64,000 nucleotides of DNA. Origin: Streptomyces natalensis ATCC 27448 (GTDB lineage Bacteria; Actinomycetota; Actinomycetes; Streptomycetales; Streptomycetaceae). The stretch spans positions 62,001 through 126,000 of the forward strand of contig NZ_JRKI01000034.1 in the NCBI RefSeq assembly GCF_000935125.1. Direction: 5' to 3'. Made by a program: the position numbers and the translations under genes. Of the stretch, positions 7,278-15,874 are shown one piece after another. The stretch's first letter is position 1. Each line of letters starts with the position of its first letter. Below the pieces are notes generated by a model that was given only the letters and a program-made list of their open reading frames with translations, was not told where the DNA came from and made no database searches.

Positions 7278-8542
7278 CGGGCCCTCCCACCCTGTCTGGT
7301 CAGCACCACCGCGGACTGGAAGCCGCCGAACCCGCTGCCGACCGAGAGCACCGACCGCAGCGGCAGCTCCCGCGCGGTCCTGGGCACATAGTCGAGGTCA
7401 CACTGGGGGTCCGGGGTCTCGTAGTTGGCGGTCGGCGGTACGACCTGGTGGGCGAGCGCCAGCACGCACGCGACGATCTCGATCGCCCCGATCGCGCCGA
7501 GCGAGTGGCCCACCATGGATTTGATGGAGCTCATGGGCACGTGGTAGGCGTGCTCACCCAGCGACCTCTTGACCGCGGCGGTCTCGTGCCGGTCGTTCTG
7601 CTGGGTGCCCGAGCCATGCGCGTTGACATAGTCGATCTGGGAGCTGTCGACCTGCGCGTGGGCGAGTGCGCGGTTGATCGCCTCGGCCATCTCCAGGCCC
7701 TCCTGGGTGAGCCCGGTCATGTGGTACGCGTTGCCGAACGTGGCATAGCCGCGTATCTCGCAGTGCACGGTGGCGCCGCGGGCGCGGGCGTGTTCCAGCT
7801 CCTCCAGGACGAGGACGGCGCCGCCCTCCCCCATGACGAATCCGTCGCGGTGGGCGTCGAACGGCCGCGAGGCATGGGCGGGGTCGTCGTTGTTGGCGGA
7901 GGTCGCCTTGATGGCGTCGAAGCAGGCCACCGTGATCGGGGAGATCGGCGAGTCCGAGGCGCCGGCGATGCACACATCGAGCCGGCCCTCCTCGATGGAG
8001 TGGAAGGCGTAGCCGATGGCATCGAGGCCGGAGGTGCAGCCCGTGGAGACGGTCTGCACCGGACCGCGGGCGCCGGTCTGCTCCGCCACCGCCGAGGCGA
8101 GCGAGCTGGGCGAGAACGCCCGCTGCAAATGGCGGCCGGCCGGCCGATGGTCGACGTCCCACTTCTGCCCGACGTCGCTGACGGCGACGTAGTCGTGCTC
8201 CAGGCGGGTGGTGCCGCCGACCGCGGTGCCCAGCGACACCCCCATCCGCCAGGGGTTTTCGGCACCGGAGTCCAGGCCCGCGGCGCGTACCGCCTCGTCG
8301 GCGGCGACCATCGCGAACTGGATGTACCGGTCCTGTTCGGCCACCTGTTCCGCGGTCAGCCGGTGGGCCGCCGGGTCGAAATCGCACTCGGCGGCGATCC
8401 GCGAGCGGAAGCCCTCCGGGTCGAAGAGGGTGATCCCGCGCGTCGCGGTGCGCCCGGCGGACAGCAGGTCCCAGAAGGCGGGCACGCCCACGCCTCCCGG
8501 CGCGACGATGCCGACTCCGGTGACCGCCACGCGTCGGGTCAT
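7274..8542 (-). CDS. whiE-ORFIII: Ketosynthase alpha subunit of the spore-pigment PKS
   Basis: A 422-residue type II KS-alpha. The active-site Cys169 is in VSTGCTSG, and the histidines are His309 in VNAHGSGT and His346 in MVGHSLGA. It condenses malonyl extender units on the ACP with the chain-length factor. Length and motifs are complete. The start overlaps the end of the cupin gene (ATGA) and its end overlaps the chain-length factor, so all are read from one mRNA. The order cupin-KS-CLF-ACP-aromatase-cyclase is that of whiE and related spore-pigment clusters. Confidence 0.95.
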   Translation of the reverse strand: MTRRVAVTGVGIVAPGGVGVPAFWDLLSAGRTATRGITLFDPEGFRSRIAAECDFDPAAHRLTAEQVAEQDRYIQFAMVAADEAVRAAGLDSGAENPWRMGVSLGTAVGGTTRLEHDYVAVSDVGQKWDVDHRPAGRHLQRAFSPSSLASAVAEQTGARGPVQTVSTGCTSGLDAIGYAFHSIEEGRLDVCIAGASDSPISPITVACFDAIKATSANNDDPAHASRPFDAHRDGFVMGEGGAVLVLEELEHARARGATVHCEIRGYATFGNAYHMTGLTQEGLEMAEAINRALAHAQVDSSQIDYVNAHGSGTQQNDRHETAAVKRSLGEHAYHVPMSSIKSMVGHSLGAIGAIEIVACVLALAHQVVPPTANYETPDPQCDLDYVPRTARELPLRSVLSVGSGFGGFQSAVVLTRQGGRAR

Positions 8543-8973
8543 GACACCGGCTCCTTGCGTTCGGGTGGCCCCGTGGGCGCGTCTCCGTCCGTCTCCTCGG
8601 TGTCGACGTGTCCGAGGTCCGGGCGCGGGGCCAGCGGGCCGAGATGGAAGACCATCCGGACCTCTTCGTCGCCGACGTTGCGGAAGCGGTGGCGCACATA
8701 CGGCGGGATCAGCAGGCCCTGGTCCGGGCGCAGCGGATGCGCCTCGCCGTCCAGGTCCACTTCGAGGGCGCCGTTCACCACGTAGACGAACTCCTCGGAG
8801 TACGGGTGGTAGTGCTCGCCGATGCGCTCCCCTGGCTGTACGAGGGCCATGCCCATGAAGCCGCTGGTGGCACCCACCGCGGTGGGGGTCAGCATGGCGC
8901 GCAGGTCGCCGCCGCGGCGGCGGTTGGGCTTGGTCTCGCTCAGGTCCACGATGCGTGGGCGGTGCGTGGTCAT
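8539..8973 (-). CDS. whiE-ORFII: Cupin-domain protein of the spore-pigment cluster
   Basis: The 144-residue protein holds one cupin barrel: G-x-HYHPYSEEFVYVVNG (motif 1, metal-binding His pair and Glu at about 53-62) and PPYVRHRFRNVG (motif 2). WhiE-ORFII and its relatives in spore-pigment clusters have this domain and are thought to act in later cyclisation or oxidation of the pigment; the exact reaction is not established. It overlaps KS-alpha by 4 nt and follows ORFI by 62 nt. Confidence 0.9.
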   Translation of the reverse strand: MTTHRPRIVDLSETKPNRRRGGDLRAMLTPTAVGATSGFMGMALVQPGERIGEHYHPYSEEFVYVVNGALEVDLDGEAHPLRPDQGLLIPPYVRHRFRNVGDEEVRMVFHLGPLAPRPDLGHVDTEETDGDAPTGPPERKEPVS

Positions 8974-9034
8974 GGCTGCCTCCTCCAGGTACGGGGTGCC
9001 GGCGGGTGGGACCGTGGGACGGCCGGATGCGCCC

Positions 9035-10159
9035 TCAGGAGTCCTCCGGTGCCCGGCGGTCGGTGATCAGGTCCATGTCGGAGCGCGCGAGGAAGTGCGC
9101 CATCTCGCGGTCGGTCGTCAGACCGCCGGCCACGTCGGTGTCCATCAGGCGCTTGAAGACGCCCCGCTTACGGGGGCCGCATACGCCGATGACGACGTCG
9201 GGGTCGCAGGCGTCCAGGGGCATCCGCAGGTCGATGAGCCGGATGACGATGTCGTCGCGCTGGAAGAGGGTGCTGCCGACGAGGGGGCAGGAGGGGTCGT
9301 CGGCGGCCGCGTCGTCCTGTCGGGCCAGCATCCGGGCCAGCGCCATCCCGCAGCCTTCCTTGGCCGGGTAGTACAGCGCGTGCCGTTGCACGTCGGCCGG
9401 TGCGGGGCCGTCCGCGGCGATGTGGTGCACCGCGGGCAGCGCGGCCCGGGTGAAGAAGACCCGCGCGGAGTTGGGGTCGGTCAGGTCCCGGTCCTGTTCG
9501 AGGTAGGGGTTGATGGCCTCCTCGACGGCGCGTACCTCGGGCTGTTCGGCCACATGACGCAGCGCGGCGACGAGGTCGCCCTGCACCTCGACCGCGCGGA
9601 CGACGCGGTTGCCGTGCATGAACAGCGAGGTGCGGCGCAGCCGGGTGGTCTCGTCGACCCGCGACTCGGGGGAGGCGTAGTCGGCGAGGATCTCGGCGAC
9701 CATCGACTCGCTGCCGGGTTTGACGGTGAAGGACAGGGCGTGGCGGACGATGCCGTCGCCGACGCGGGGGGCGACCTGGAGCTGGCCCTTGGCGGTGTCG
9801 GGCGCGTTCGCGCGGTCGCTGGAGGTCTCGCGCAGCACGCTGAAGCGCAGCGACCGGGTGCGGCTCACGCAGTCGTGCAGGGGCTGTACCAGTTCGACGT
9901 GTTCCTCGCTGTTGACCCAGGCCAGGAACGGCGGTGCGCTCTCCCATTCGCTGGTGATCAGCCACTGTGAGGGGTTCTCGATGGACTGGCACAGTTGGTC
10001 GGTGAGGTGGCCGGGGACGGAGGCAACCTGGTTGCGCAGGTTCTCGTAGGCTTCGAGGAAGCGCTGCTGGGCGCCTTCGTAGAGGTCCAGCATCAGGACA
10101 ACCCGGAGTTTCGAGCCGTCGAACGCGGACTGCGAAATTCGTTCCGGCACTGGTGTCAT
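9035..10159 (-). CDS. whiE-ORFI: SchA/CurD-like spore-pigment protein (ABM-type domains)
   Basis: A 374-residue protein whose N-terminal third (LRVVLMLDLYEGAQQRFLEA...) is a ferredoxin-like antibiotic-biosynthesis-monooxygenase-type domain. Its C-terminal part matches the SchA/CurD family found only in spore-pigment clusters. Family knowledge: it is the first gene of the whiE operon and is needed for normal pigment, with an uncertain role, perhaps oxidation or pigment retention. It is divergent from the FAD monooxygenase; the intervening 251 bp should hold both promoters. Confidence 0.88.
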   Translation of the reverse strand: MTPVPERISQSAFDGSKLRVVLMLDLYEGAQQRFLEAYENLRNQVASVPGHLTDQLCQSIENPSQWLITSEWESAPPFLAWVNSEEHVELVQPLHDCVSRTRSLRFSVLRETSSDRANAPDTAKGQLQVAPRVGDGIVRHALSFTVKPGSESMVAEILADYASPESRVDETTRLRRTSLFMHGNRVVRAVEVQGDLVAALRHVAEQPEVRAVEEAINPYLEQDRDLTDPNSARVFFTRAALPAVHHIAADGPAPADVQRHALYYPAKEGCGMALARMLARQDDAAADDPSCPLVGSTLFQRDDIVIRLIDLRMPLDACDPDVVIGVCGPRKRGVFKRLMDTDVAGGLTTDREMAHFLARSDMDLITDRRAPEDS

Positions 10160-10410
10160 CGTCTACGCATCTCCCTCGGAGCGGGCTGGCTCCCGTGGTG
10201 CGTCGTCAGGCCCGGAGGTCATCCGGGCGCGGACCCGGCCTACGGGGACGATCGGCCCCTCGAACGGGGGACGTGGCCGTCCCGAATCGATCGTGGCGGG
10301 GGCCCCCTGGGATCGCGAGGCGTATGGGCCATGCGGGTGAACCATGATCGAACGCTTGGCTGGCCGGGGAAACTCCCTCTCCGTAGACGTGACAGGAGCT
10401 GGAGCGGTCA
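10160..10410. promoter_or_regulatory. Divergent regulatory region of the whiE cluster
   Basis: This 251-bp space separates ORFI (minus) and ORFVIII (plus). In S. coelicolor the equivalent space carries whiEP1 and whiEP2, the latter dependent on the late sporulation factor sigma-F. I could not place convincing -35/-10 boxes here. A ribosome-binding site, GGAGCTGGAG, lies before the ATG of ORFVIII. Confidence 0.5.
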
Positions 10411-12045
10411 ATGAGAGCAGCGGGCGAAGAGCGGGTTCCGGTACTTGTCGTGGGGGGCTCCCTGGTGGGACTGTCCGCGTCGCTGTTCCTGGGGCGTCTG
10501 GGCGTACGGCACATGCTGGTGGAGAAGCACTCGGGTACGTCACGGCATCCGCGCGGTCGGGGGAACAACGTCCGCACCATGGAGCTGTTCCGGGTTGCGG
10601 GCGCCGAACGGCCCATCCGCGAGGCGGCGTCCGTCCTGGCGGACAATCACGGCATCCTCCAGGCGCCGTCGCTGACCGGCGAGGAGCAGGAGTGGCTGTT
10701 CAAGGAGATCGACCCGGGCGGCGGACTGGCGAAGTTCAGCCCCGCCGGATGGTGTCTGTGCAGCCAGAACGATCTGGAGCCGGTGCTGTTGCAGTGCGCC
10801 CGGGAGCTGGGCGGCGATCTGCGCTTCCACACCGAGCTGATCTCGTTCGACCAGGACCGCGAGGGGGTGACCGCGGTCGTCAAGGACCGCGACAGCGGCG
10901 AACACACCACCGTCCACGCGGATTACGTCATCGCGGCCGACGGTCCGCGCAGTCCGTGCCGGGAGCTGCTGGGCATCGGCCAGACCGGCCCGGGCGATCT
11001 CTTCCACAATGTGAGCATCACCTTCCGGGCCCCGAAGCTGGCGGACGTGGTCGGCGACCGCCGCTTCATCGCCTGCTATCTGACCAATCCGGAGGCGGAC
11101 GGCTGTCTGCTCCCGGTGGACAACATGGCGGAGTGGGTCTTCCACGCCCCCTGGCACCCCGACCGGGGCGAGACTCTGGAGGACTTCACCGACGAGCGGT
11201 GCATCGAGCACATCCGCCGGGCGACCGGGGCCATGGACATGGAGGTCGAGATCACCGGTAAGGCGCCCTGGCACGCGGCCGAACGCGTCGCCGAGCGGTA
11301 CGCGGCCGGGCGGGTGTTCCTGGCCGGTGACGCGGCCCACGAGATGTCGCCCACCGGGGCGTTCGGCTCCAACACCGGTATCCAGGACGTCCACAACATC
11401 GTATGGAAGCTGGCCGCGGTCCTGGACGGCTGGGCGGGGCCGGGCCTGCTGGAGACCTACGAGACCGAACGCCGCCCGGTGGCGAGCGCGACCAGTTCCC
11501 GGGCGTCGGCCCGGTCCGCCGAACACAGCCACCCCGGGTATGCCGCGGCGCCCGGCGTCGGCGGCGGCCGGCAGAGCGGCGTGCTCACCGTCGCCCTCGG
11601 CTACGGCTATCCGCGCGGTGCGGTGGTCGGCGCCGATCCCGCGCTCCCGGTCGTACCGGCCCGGATGCAGCTGACCGGCGCCCCCGGCACCCGGGCGCCG
11701 CATATGTGGCTCCAGCGCGCCGGGGTACGGGTGTCGACCCTGGACCTGTACGAGAAGACCCTGGTCCTGCTGACCGGCCCGGAGGGCGGGCTCTGGCACG
11801 CCGCCGCCGCACGCACCGCCGAGCGCTGGGCGCTGCGGCTGCCGGCGTACCGCATCGGCACCCGTCCCGAGGACGATCTCGCCCCCGAGAAGGGCGCCGA
11901 CTGGGCCGAGGTCCACGGCACCACCCCGCAAGGGGCGGTGCTGGTGCGCCCGGACGGGTTCGTGGCCTGGCGGGCGCACGGTGCGGCGGCCGACCCGGAG
12001 GCGGAGCTGGACCGGGTGCTGGCGGCGGTGCTCTGCCGGGCCTAG
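10411..12045 (+). CDS. whiE-ORFVIII: FAD-dependent aromatic polyketide hydroxylase
   Basis: The 544-residue group-A flavin monooxygenase has the dinucleotide fold VLVVGGSLVGLSASLFLGRL (11-30) and the middle motif VIAADGPRSPCRELLGI. It also has FLAGDAAHEMSPTGAFGSN near residue 308, which binds the FAD ribityl and pyrophosphate. A C-terminal thioredoxin-like domain is typical of the pheA/TetX-like polyketide hydroxylases. It hydroxylates the cyclised spore-pigment precursor using NAD(P)H and O2. It is transcribed away from the other seven whiE genes, as in S. coelicolor. A good Shine-Dalgarno supports the ATG at 10411. Confidence 0.92.
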   Translation: MRAAGEERVPVLVVGGSLVGLSASLFLGRLGVRHMLVEKHSGTSRHPRGRGNNVRTMELFRVAGAERPIREAASVLADNHGILQAPSLTGEEQEWLFKEIDPGGGLAKFSPAGWCLCSQNDLEPVLLQCARELGGDLRFHTELISFDQDREGVTAVVKDRDSGEHTTVHADYVIAADGPRSPCRELLGIGQTGPGDLFHNVSITFRAPKLADVVGDRRFIACYLTNPEADGCLLPVDNMAEWVFHAPWHPDRGETLEDFTDERCIEHIRRATGAMDMEVEITGKAPWHAAERVAERYAAGRVFLAGDAAHEMSPTGAFGSNTGIQDVHNIVWKLAAVLDGWAGPGLLETYETERRPVASATSSRASARSAEHSHPGYAAAPGVGGGRQSGVLTVALGYGYPRGAVVGADPALPVVPARMQLTGAPGTRAPHMWLQRAGVRVSTLDLYEKTLVLLTGPEGGLWHAAAARTAERWALRLPAYRIGTRPEDDLAPEKGADWAEVHGTTPQGAVLVRPDGFVAWRAHGAAADPEAELDRVLAAVLCRA

Positions 12046-12079
12046 GGGCCCTGGGTGCGGGGTCCGTCCGCCGCGCGGT

Positions 12080-13006
12080 TCAGTCCTTTCTGCCGACCCC
12101 GCCGTAGAAGACGATGTCGTTGAGTTCGGCGGGGCCGGGCACCTCGCCGTCCGGCCGCCACAGCGGTATCCGTACGATCCCCGGTTCGAGCGGGGTGAAC
12201 GGGCCGAAGAACGGGGTGATGTCCGCCTTGGAGCGCAGCTGGAGCGGCACGGCGGAGCGGCGGTAGACCTCTTCCGCCGCGATCCGCATCCACTCCTCCA
12301 CCCGGCCCTCCGGAAAGCCCTCGTAGGGCTCGTAGGTGGGATGGCTCAGCACGAGGTGGCTGCCGGCGGGCAGGGCGTCGGCGAGGGCGGCGACGCAGGC
12401 TGCGGGCTCCTCCTCGTCGCGGATGAAGGACAGCACGATGCCCATCACCAGCGCCACCGGCCGGTCGAAGTCGATCAGCGTCCGGACGGCGGGGTGTTCC
12501 AGCACCGATTTCGGATCGCGCAGATCGCCGAGGACGAAGGCGGTGCGGTCGGTGTTGGTGAGGCGGGCGCCTGCATGGGTGGCGACGATGGGGTCGTTGT
12601 CGACGTAGACGACAACGGTGTCGGGTGCGGTCTCGCGTGCCATCTCATGGGCGTTGGGCGAGGTGGGGATGCCGGTACCGATGTCGATGATCTGGCGGAT
12701 GCCGCCGCCGACCAGCTCGCGCACGGCCCGCCGCAGGAACGCACGGTTGGCCAGGGCGCTCTCGCGGACGTGGGGGTGCATGGCCAGGATGCGGTCCCCG
12801 GCCTCCCGGTCGACCTCGTAGTTGTCCCAGCCGCCGAGGAAGTAGTCGTGCATCCGGGCCGGGTGCGCCTTGCTGGTGTCGATCTCCTCGGCCGAGAAGC
12901 CGGAGTGCTCGGGCCCTTTGGCATACGGCCCGATCTCCGGGACCCCGCGGCCGGCTTCCTCGTGCTCGTGGGGGAAGCCCTCGCTCGTGCCGTCGCGCTC
13001 GCTCAT
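12080..13006 (-). CDS. DUF574-family SAM-dependent methyltransferase
   Basis: The 308-residue protein shows ARMHDYFLGGWDNYEVDREA (about 51-70) and IIDIGTGIPTSPNAHE, both characteristic of the actinobacterial SAV2177/DUF574 methyltransferases. The substrate is unknown for the family. The chosen ATG at 13006 overlaps the stop of the DUF397 gene (ATGA); in-frame sequence further upstream is DUF397 coding read in another frame. DUF574 genes are often beside DUF397 and XRE genes, so it probably belongs to this regulatory set. Confidence 0.88.
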   Translation of the reverse strand: MSERDGTSEGFPHEHEEAGRGVPEIGPYAKGPEHSGFSAEEIDTSKAHPARMHDYFLGGWDNYEVDREAGDRILAMHPHVRESALANRAFLRRAVRELVGGGIRQIIDIGTGIPTSPNAHEMARETAPDTVVVYVDNDPIVATHAGARLTNTDRTAFVLGDLRDPKSVLEHPAVRTLIDFDRPVALVMGIVLSFIRDEEEPAACVAALADALPAGSHLVLSHPTYEPYEGFPEGRVEEWMRIAAEEVYRRSAVPLQLRSKADITPFFGPFTPLEPGIVRIPLWRPDGEVPGPAELNDIVFYGGVGRKD

Positions 13007-13281
13007 GCCGTCCTCCGCTCCGCGCGCCGACAGGGTGCCGCGGTGAGCAGGAAGTCGGCGTGCCCGGCCTTCGCGCCTTCGATGAAGCTGACCATTTCGC
13101 GCTGGGTGTAGATCAGCGCCGGGCCGTTGGGGTCGGTCGACTGGCGCAGCGCCACCCGGCCGTCCTTCAGCCGCATGGCTTCGACGCACTCGCCTCCGTT
13201 TCCGCCACTCCACGGCTTGTGCCAGCCTTCGTTGCCCAGTTCATTGGCGGGCATGCCGTTGTAGATGCGTATGCGATCCAT
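13003..13281 (-). CDS. DUF397 protein (BldB/AbaA-ORFD-like small regulator)
   Basis: A 92-residue protein with W-x-K-P-W-S-G-G-N-G-G-E-C-V-E (about 20-34), V-A-L-R-Q-S-T-D-P-N-G-P (about 47-58) and a final helix with F-I-E-G-A-K, the full DUF397 pattern. Family knowledge: DUF397 proteins pair with XRE/DUF5753 regulators in Streptomyces and can antagonise them, as at the whiJ locus, affecting aerial growth and sporulation. It starts 6 nt after the XRE gene, in keeping with such a pair. Confidence 0.92.
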   Translation of the reverse strand: MDRIRIYNGMPANELGNEGWHKPWSGGNGGECVEAMRLKDGRVALRQSTDPNGPALIYTQREMVSFIEGAKAGHADFLLTAAPCRRAERRTA

Positions 13282-13287
13282 GGGGGG

Positions 13288-14154
13288 TTAGATCTCCTTG
13301 CGAAAGCCACCCAGAATGGCCCTGGTGGTGTGTGCCGGCGCGGCCTGCGCACACATCCGGTCCAGGGCCTCCAGGAACTGCGAGACGTCGTTGCGCTGGT
13401 CGAAGTACACGGCTCCGACGAGGCTTTCCGCGTACGCGATGTCCGGGAGCTCCGGAATCGGAAAGCGGAAAATGTGGAACGGCCCGTACATCGCGGGATG
13501 CGGGCCGGAAGCGAAGGGCATGACCTGCAACCGGACGTTCGGCAGCGAGGTGGCCTCCATGAGCCGGGTGATCTGGTCGCGCATCACCTTCGGACCGCCG
13601 ATCGGGCGCCGCAGGACGGTCTCGTCCATCACGGCCCACAGCATCGGCGCCCGCTCGCGGGTCAGCAGCGACTGCCGCTCCATGCGCAGCGCCACGATGC
13701 GGTCGATGTCCGCGGCGGGGGCGTGCGGCATACCGGCGCGCAGGACGGCGGCGGCGTAGTCCTCGGTCTGCAACAGGCCGGGGACGTAGTGGGGCTGGTA
13801 GGCCCGGATGAGGTTGGCCTCGCTCTCCAGGCTGACGAATGCGCTGAACCATTCCGGCAGGACGTCACGGAAGCGGTGCCACCAGCCGGGCTTGTTGGCC
13901 TCCCGGGCGAGCGAGAGAAAGCCCTCGATCTCGTCGTGTTCGGTGACGCCGTAGGTGGCCAGCAGCTTCTCGACGTAGGGGAGCTTCAGCCCGACCTCGG
14001 CCTTTTCCATCCGCCGTATCGTGGCGTGGGTGACATCGAGGGCCCGCGCGGACTGTTCGAAGGACAGTCCCGCCTTCTCGCGCAGGTCCTGTAGTCGCTT
14101 GCCGAGCACCACCCGAAGGACGGTCGGCGCTCCGGCCGAACGTGGGTCCACCAC
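13288..14154 (-). CDS. XRE-family regulator with C-terminal DUF5753 (WhiJ-like)
   Basis: The 288-residue protein has an N-terminal helix-turn-helix, with LREKAGLSFEQSARALDV and THATIRRMEKAE at about 25-55. It is followed by the long DUF5753 effector domain (from about 100, RAYQPHYVPGLLQTEDYA). This is the WhiJ/Scr1 class, many of which repress developmental genes until relieved by their DUF397 partner. It reads divergently from the ATPase at 14255, and a palindrome in the gap is a likely operator. Confidence 0.92.
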   Translation of the reverse strand: MVDPRSAGAPTVLRVVLGKRLQDLREKAGLSFEQSARALDVTHATIRRMEKAEVGLKLPYVEKLLATYGVTEHDEIEGFLSLAREANKPGWWHRFRDVLPEWFSAFVSLESEANLIRAYQPHYVPGLLQTEDYAAAVLRAGMPHAPAADIDRIVALRMERQSLLTRERAPMLWAVMDETVLRRPIGGPKVMRDQITRLMEATSLPNVRLQVMPFASGPHPAMYGPFHIFRFPIPELPDIAYAESLVGAVYFDQRNDVSQFLEALDRMCAQAAPAHTTRAILGGFRKEI

Positions 14155-14232
14155 GTCAGATCCCCTCCAACTGACTTATGTGGTCAGCAGTGTGTCATGC
14201 CGTCAGGATGTCGAACAGACTGCATATGCGAT

Positions 14233-14247
14233 TCTGCAAATTGCAGA
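14233..14247. promoter_or_regulatory. 15-bp perfect palindrome between XRE and ATPase genes, candidate operator
   Basis: TCTGCAAATTGCAGA is symmetric about the A at 14240. It lies in the 100-bp divergent gap, 8 nt before the ATPase start, and a further palindrome GCATATGC lies at 14222-14229. The AT-rich composition stands out against the surroundings. Autoregulation by the adjacent XRE protein is the simplest reading. Confidence 0.55.
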
Positions 14248-14254
14248 GTGATCC

Positions 14255-14752
14255 TTGCCATCGGTGACCGACATCGCACATAGTTACGTGGTGGCTTCCT
14301 CCAAAAACGCCCCTTCGTTAGGGCGCCTCTGCGGCTATGCCGCCGGGCACCCCCAGGACGCGTTCCATTTGCCGGCGCGGCGCACCTCGGTCCCCGAGGC
14401 CCGCAAGCGGGTCATCGCGCTGCTGCGTGAATGGGGTGCGGCTCAACACGTCCGCGACGACGTGGAGTTGGTGGTCTCCGAGCTGTTCACCAATGCGGTG
14501 CGGCACACCGACAGCGAGAAGGTCGGCTGTGAGCTGGCTCTCGTCGGGTCCCACATCCGTATAGAGATCACCGACGAGGGCGGTCCCGGCCATTCGGCGC
14601 CGCACGCCCAGCCCGGCAGCGTGGACAAGGAAGGCGGGCGGGGGCTCTTCCTCGTCGGCGCGCTGTCCGAGAGCTGGGGAACGCGGCCCGGCGACAGCGG
14701 CCGGGGCCGGGTCGTGTGGGCGGATCTGCCGTACGCCGCCGCCTCGCTCTGA
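14255..14752 (+). CDS. Anti-sigma-factor-like histidine-kinase-type ATPase (HATPase_c_2)
   Basis: The product (up to 165 residues) has the N box VVSELFTNAVRHTDSEK (about 75-91), the G1 motif IEITDEGGPG and the G2 motif GGRGLFLVGALSESWG of RsbW/SpoIIAB-like ATP-binding proteins. It lacks a phospho-acceptor domain. Such single-domain ATPases are companions of XRE/DUF397 genes in whiJ/abaA-like clusters, where they may bind sigma or anti-anti-sigma factors. The start is uncertain: TTG 14255 has GAG 6 nt upstream, and GTGs at 14264, 14288 or 14291 are possible. Confidence 0.85.
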   Translation: MPSVTDIAHSYVVASSKNAPSLGRLCGYAAGHPQDAFHLPARRTSVPEARKRVIALLREWGAAQHVRDDVELVVSELFTNAVRHTDSEKVGCELALVGSHIRIEITDEGGPGHSAPHAQPGSVDKEGGRGLFLVGALSESWGTRPGDSGRGRVVWADLPYAAASL

Positions 14753-14786
14753 GACCCCGGTCCGCATCCGCGGAGACCGGGGCCTC
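14751..14786. terminator. Convergent terminator hairpin after the ATPase gene
   Basis: GAGACCCCGGTC (14751-14762) pairs with GACCGGGGCCTC (14775-14786) with one mismatch and a 12-nt loop. It begins at the ATPase stop codon and faces the minus-strand SGNH hydrolase, which ends at 14819. Confidence 0.6.
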
Positions 14787-14818
14787 AGTCATGCGCGCCC
14801 GTTCACCGGGCCTTGCCG

Positions 14819-15619
14819 CTACAGCGGCAGCAGATCGGGCCGCTTGGGCTCGACATGATCGCCGGAGGACTCGCCACGCAGCCGGCGCCCGATCCACGGA
14901 ACGAGGTGCTCGCGCGCCCAGTGGATGGTCTCGCGCCGGGTCTCGGCGGCCGACCGCTCCGCCTCCGGGGGCCACGGCTGGTCCGGTTCGGCCGGCACCG
15001 TCAGCCCCAGCACCTGCGCCGCGCGCAGCGCCACCCGGGTGTGCCCGTCGGCCGACAGATGCAGCCGGTCCTCGCTCCACGCCCGCCGGTCCTGTACGGA
15101 CTTCAGCGACCACAGGTCGAGCACCGGGCAGTCGTGCCGGTCCGCGATGGCCCGCACATGGGCCGTATACGTAGCGATCTTGCCGCGCAGATGCCGCAGC
15201 ACCGGCATCCCGCGGGTGTCGAACCCGGTGCACAGCAGCACCGTCCCGACCGATTCCCGCAGGTCCGCGACGGCGTTCTCATAGCGCTCGGCCACCGCGT
15301 CCGGGTCCGAGCCCGGCCGCAGGATGTCATTGCCGCCGGCACAGAATGTCACCAGTTCGGCGCCCAGCTCCTTGGCCCTGGGCACCTGCTCCTCGACGAT
15401 CTGGTCGAGCAGCCGCCCCCTGACGGCAAGGTTCGCGTAGCGGAAGTCCCCCTCTTCCCGCTGGTCCGACAGGAGGACCGCTAGCCGGTCCGCCCAACCG
15501 ATGTACGCCCCGTCACGGCCGGGATCCCCGACCCCCTCGGTGAAGCTGTCCCCGACGGCTGCGTACGACCCGATGGCGCCATGGGCGCCGCTGTTGATGT
15601 TCTTCGAATCGTCTGCCAC
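14819..15619 (-). CDS. SGNH/GDSL-family hydrolase
   Basis: The 266-residue protein has block I AAVGDSFTEGVG (nucleophile Ser at about 26), block III AGGNDIL (oxyanion Asn) and block V SEDRLHLSADGH (Asp-x-x-His). These are the complete catalytic set of SGNH esterases/lipases. There is no signal peptide, so it probably acts in the cytoplasm on small esters; the substrate is unknown. The ATG at 15619 fits the family length. It is divergent from the phosphatase gene. Confidence 0.9.
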   Translation of the reverse strand: MADDSKNINSGAHGAIGSYAAVGDSFTEGVGDPGRDGAYIGWADRLAVLLSDQREEGDFRYANLAVRGRLLDQIVEEQVPRAKELGAELVTFCAGGNDILRPGSDPDAVAERYENAVADLRESVGTVLLCTGFDTRGMPVLRHLRGKIATYTAHVRAIADRHDCPVLDLWSLKSVQDRRAWSEDRLHLSADGHTRVALRAAQVLGLTVPAEPDQPWPPEAERSAAETRRETIHWAREHLVPWIGRRLRGESSGDHVEPKRPDLLPL

Positions 15620-15874
15620 GTCAACACATACTTCACGGTGAGAAGTGACTTACGCCACCGTAACCAGGGGTTGACGGGAGGTGATTAATGCCACCAAGTC
15701 AATTTCTCCTCAAGTTGGAATAATGAACGGTCACAGAGAGTTCCACCATCGCTTCATGCGCCCGTCCCGCGGGTGATTGCCCCCTGCACCGATCTCGCGG
15801 CGCCTGCCGTATCGTCGGAGGCGCCCACTCCGCGCGTCGACGCCCAGGTCGGCGGCCGAACCGAAGGAACGCCC

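Noticed and set aside
10411..10420. Riboswitch or sigma-F promoter upstream of whiE-ORFVIII
   Set aside because: I could not find convincing boxes or a conserved RNA fold, so only a general regulatory region is reported.
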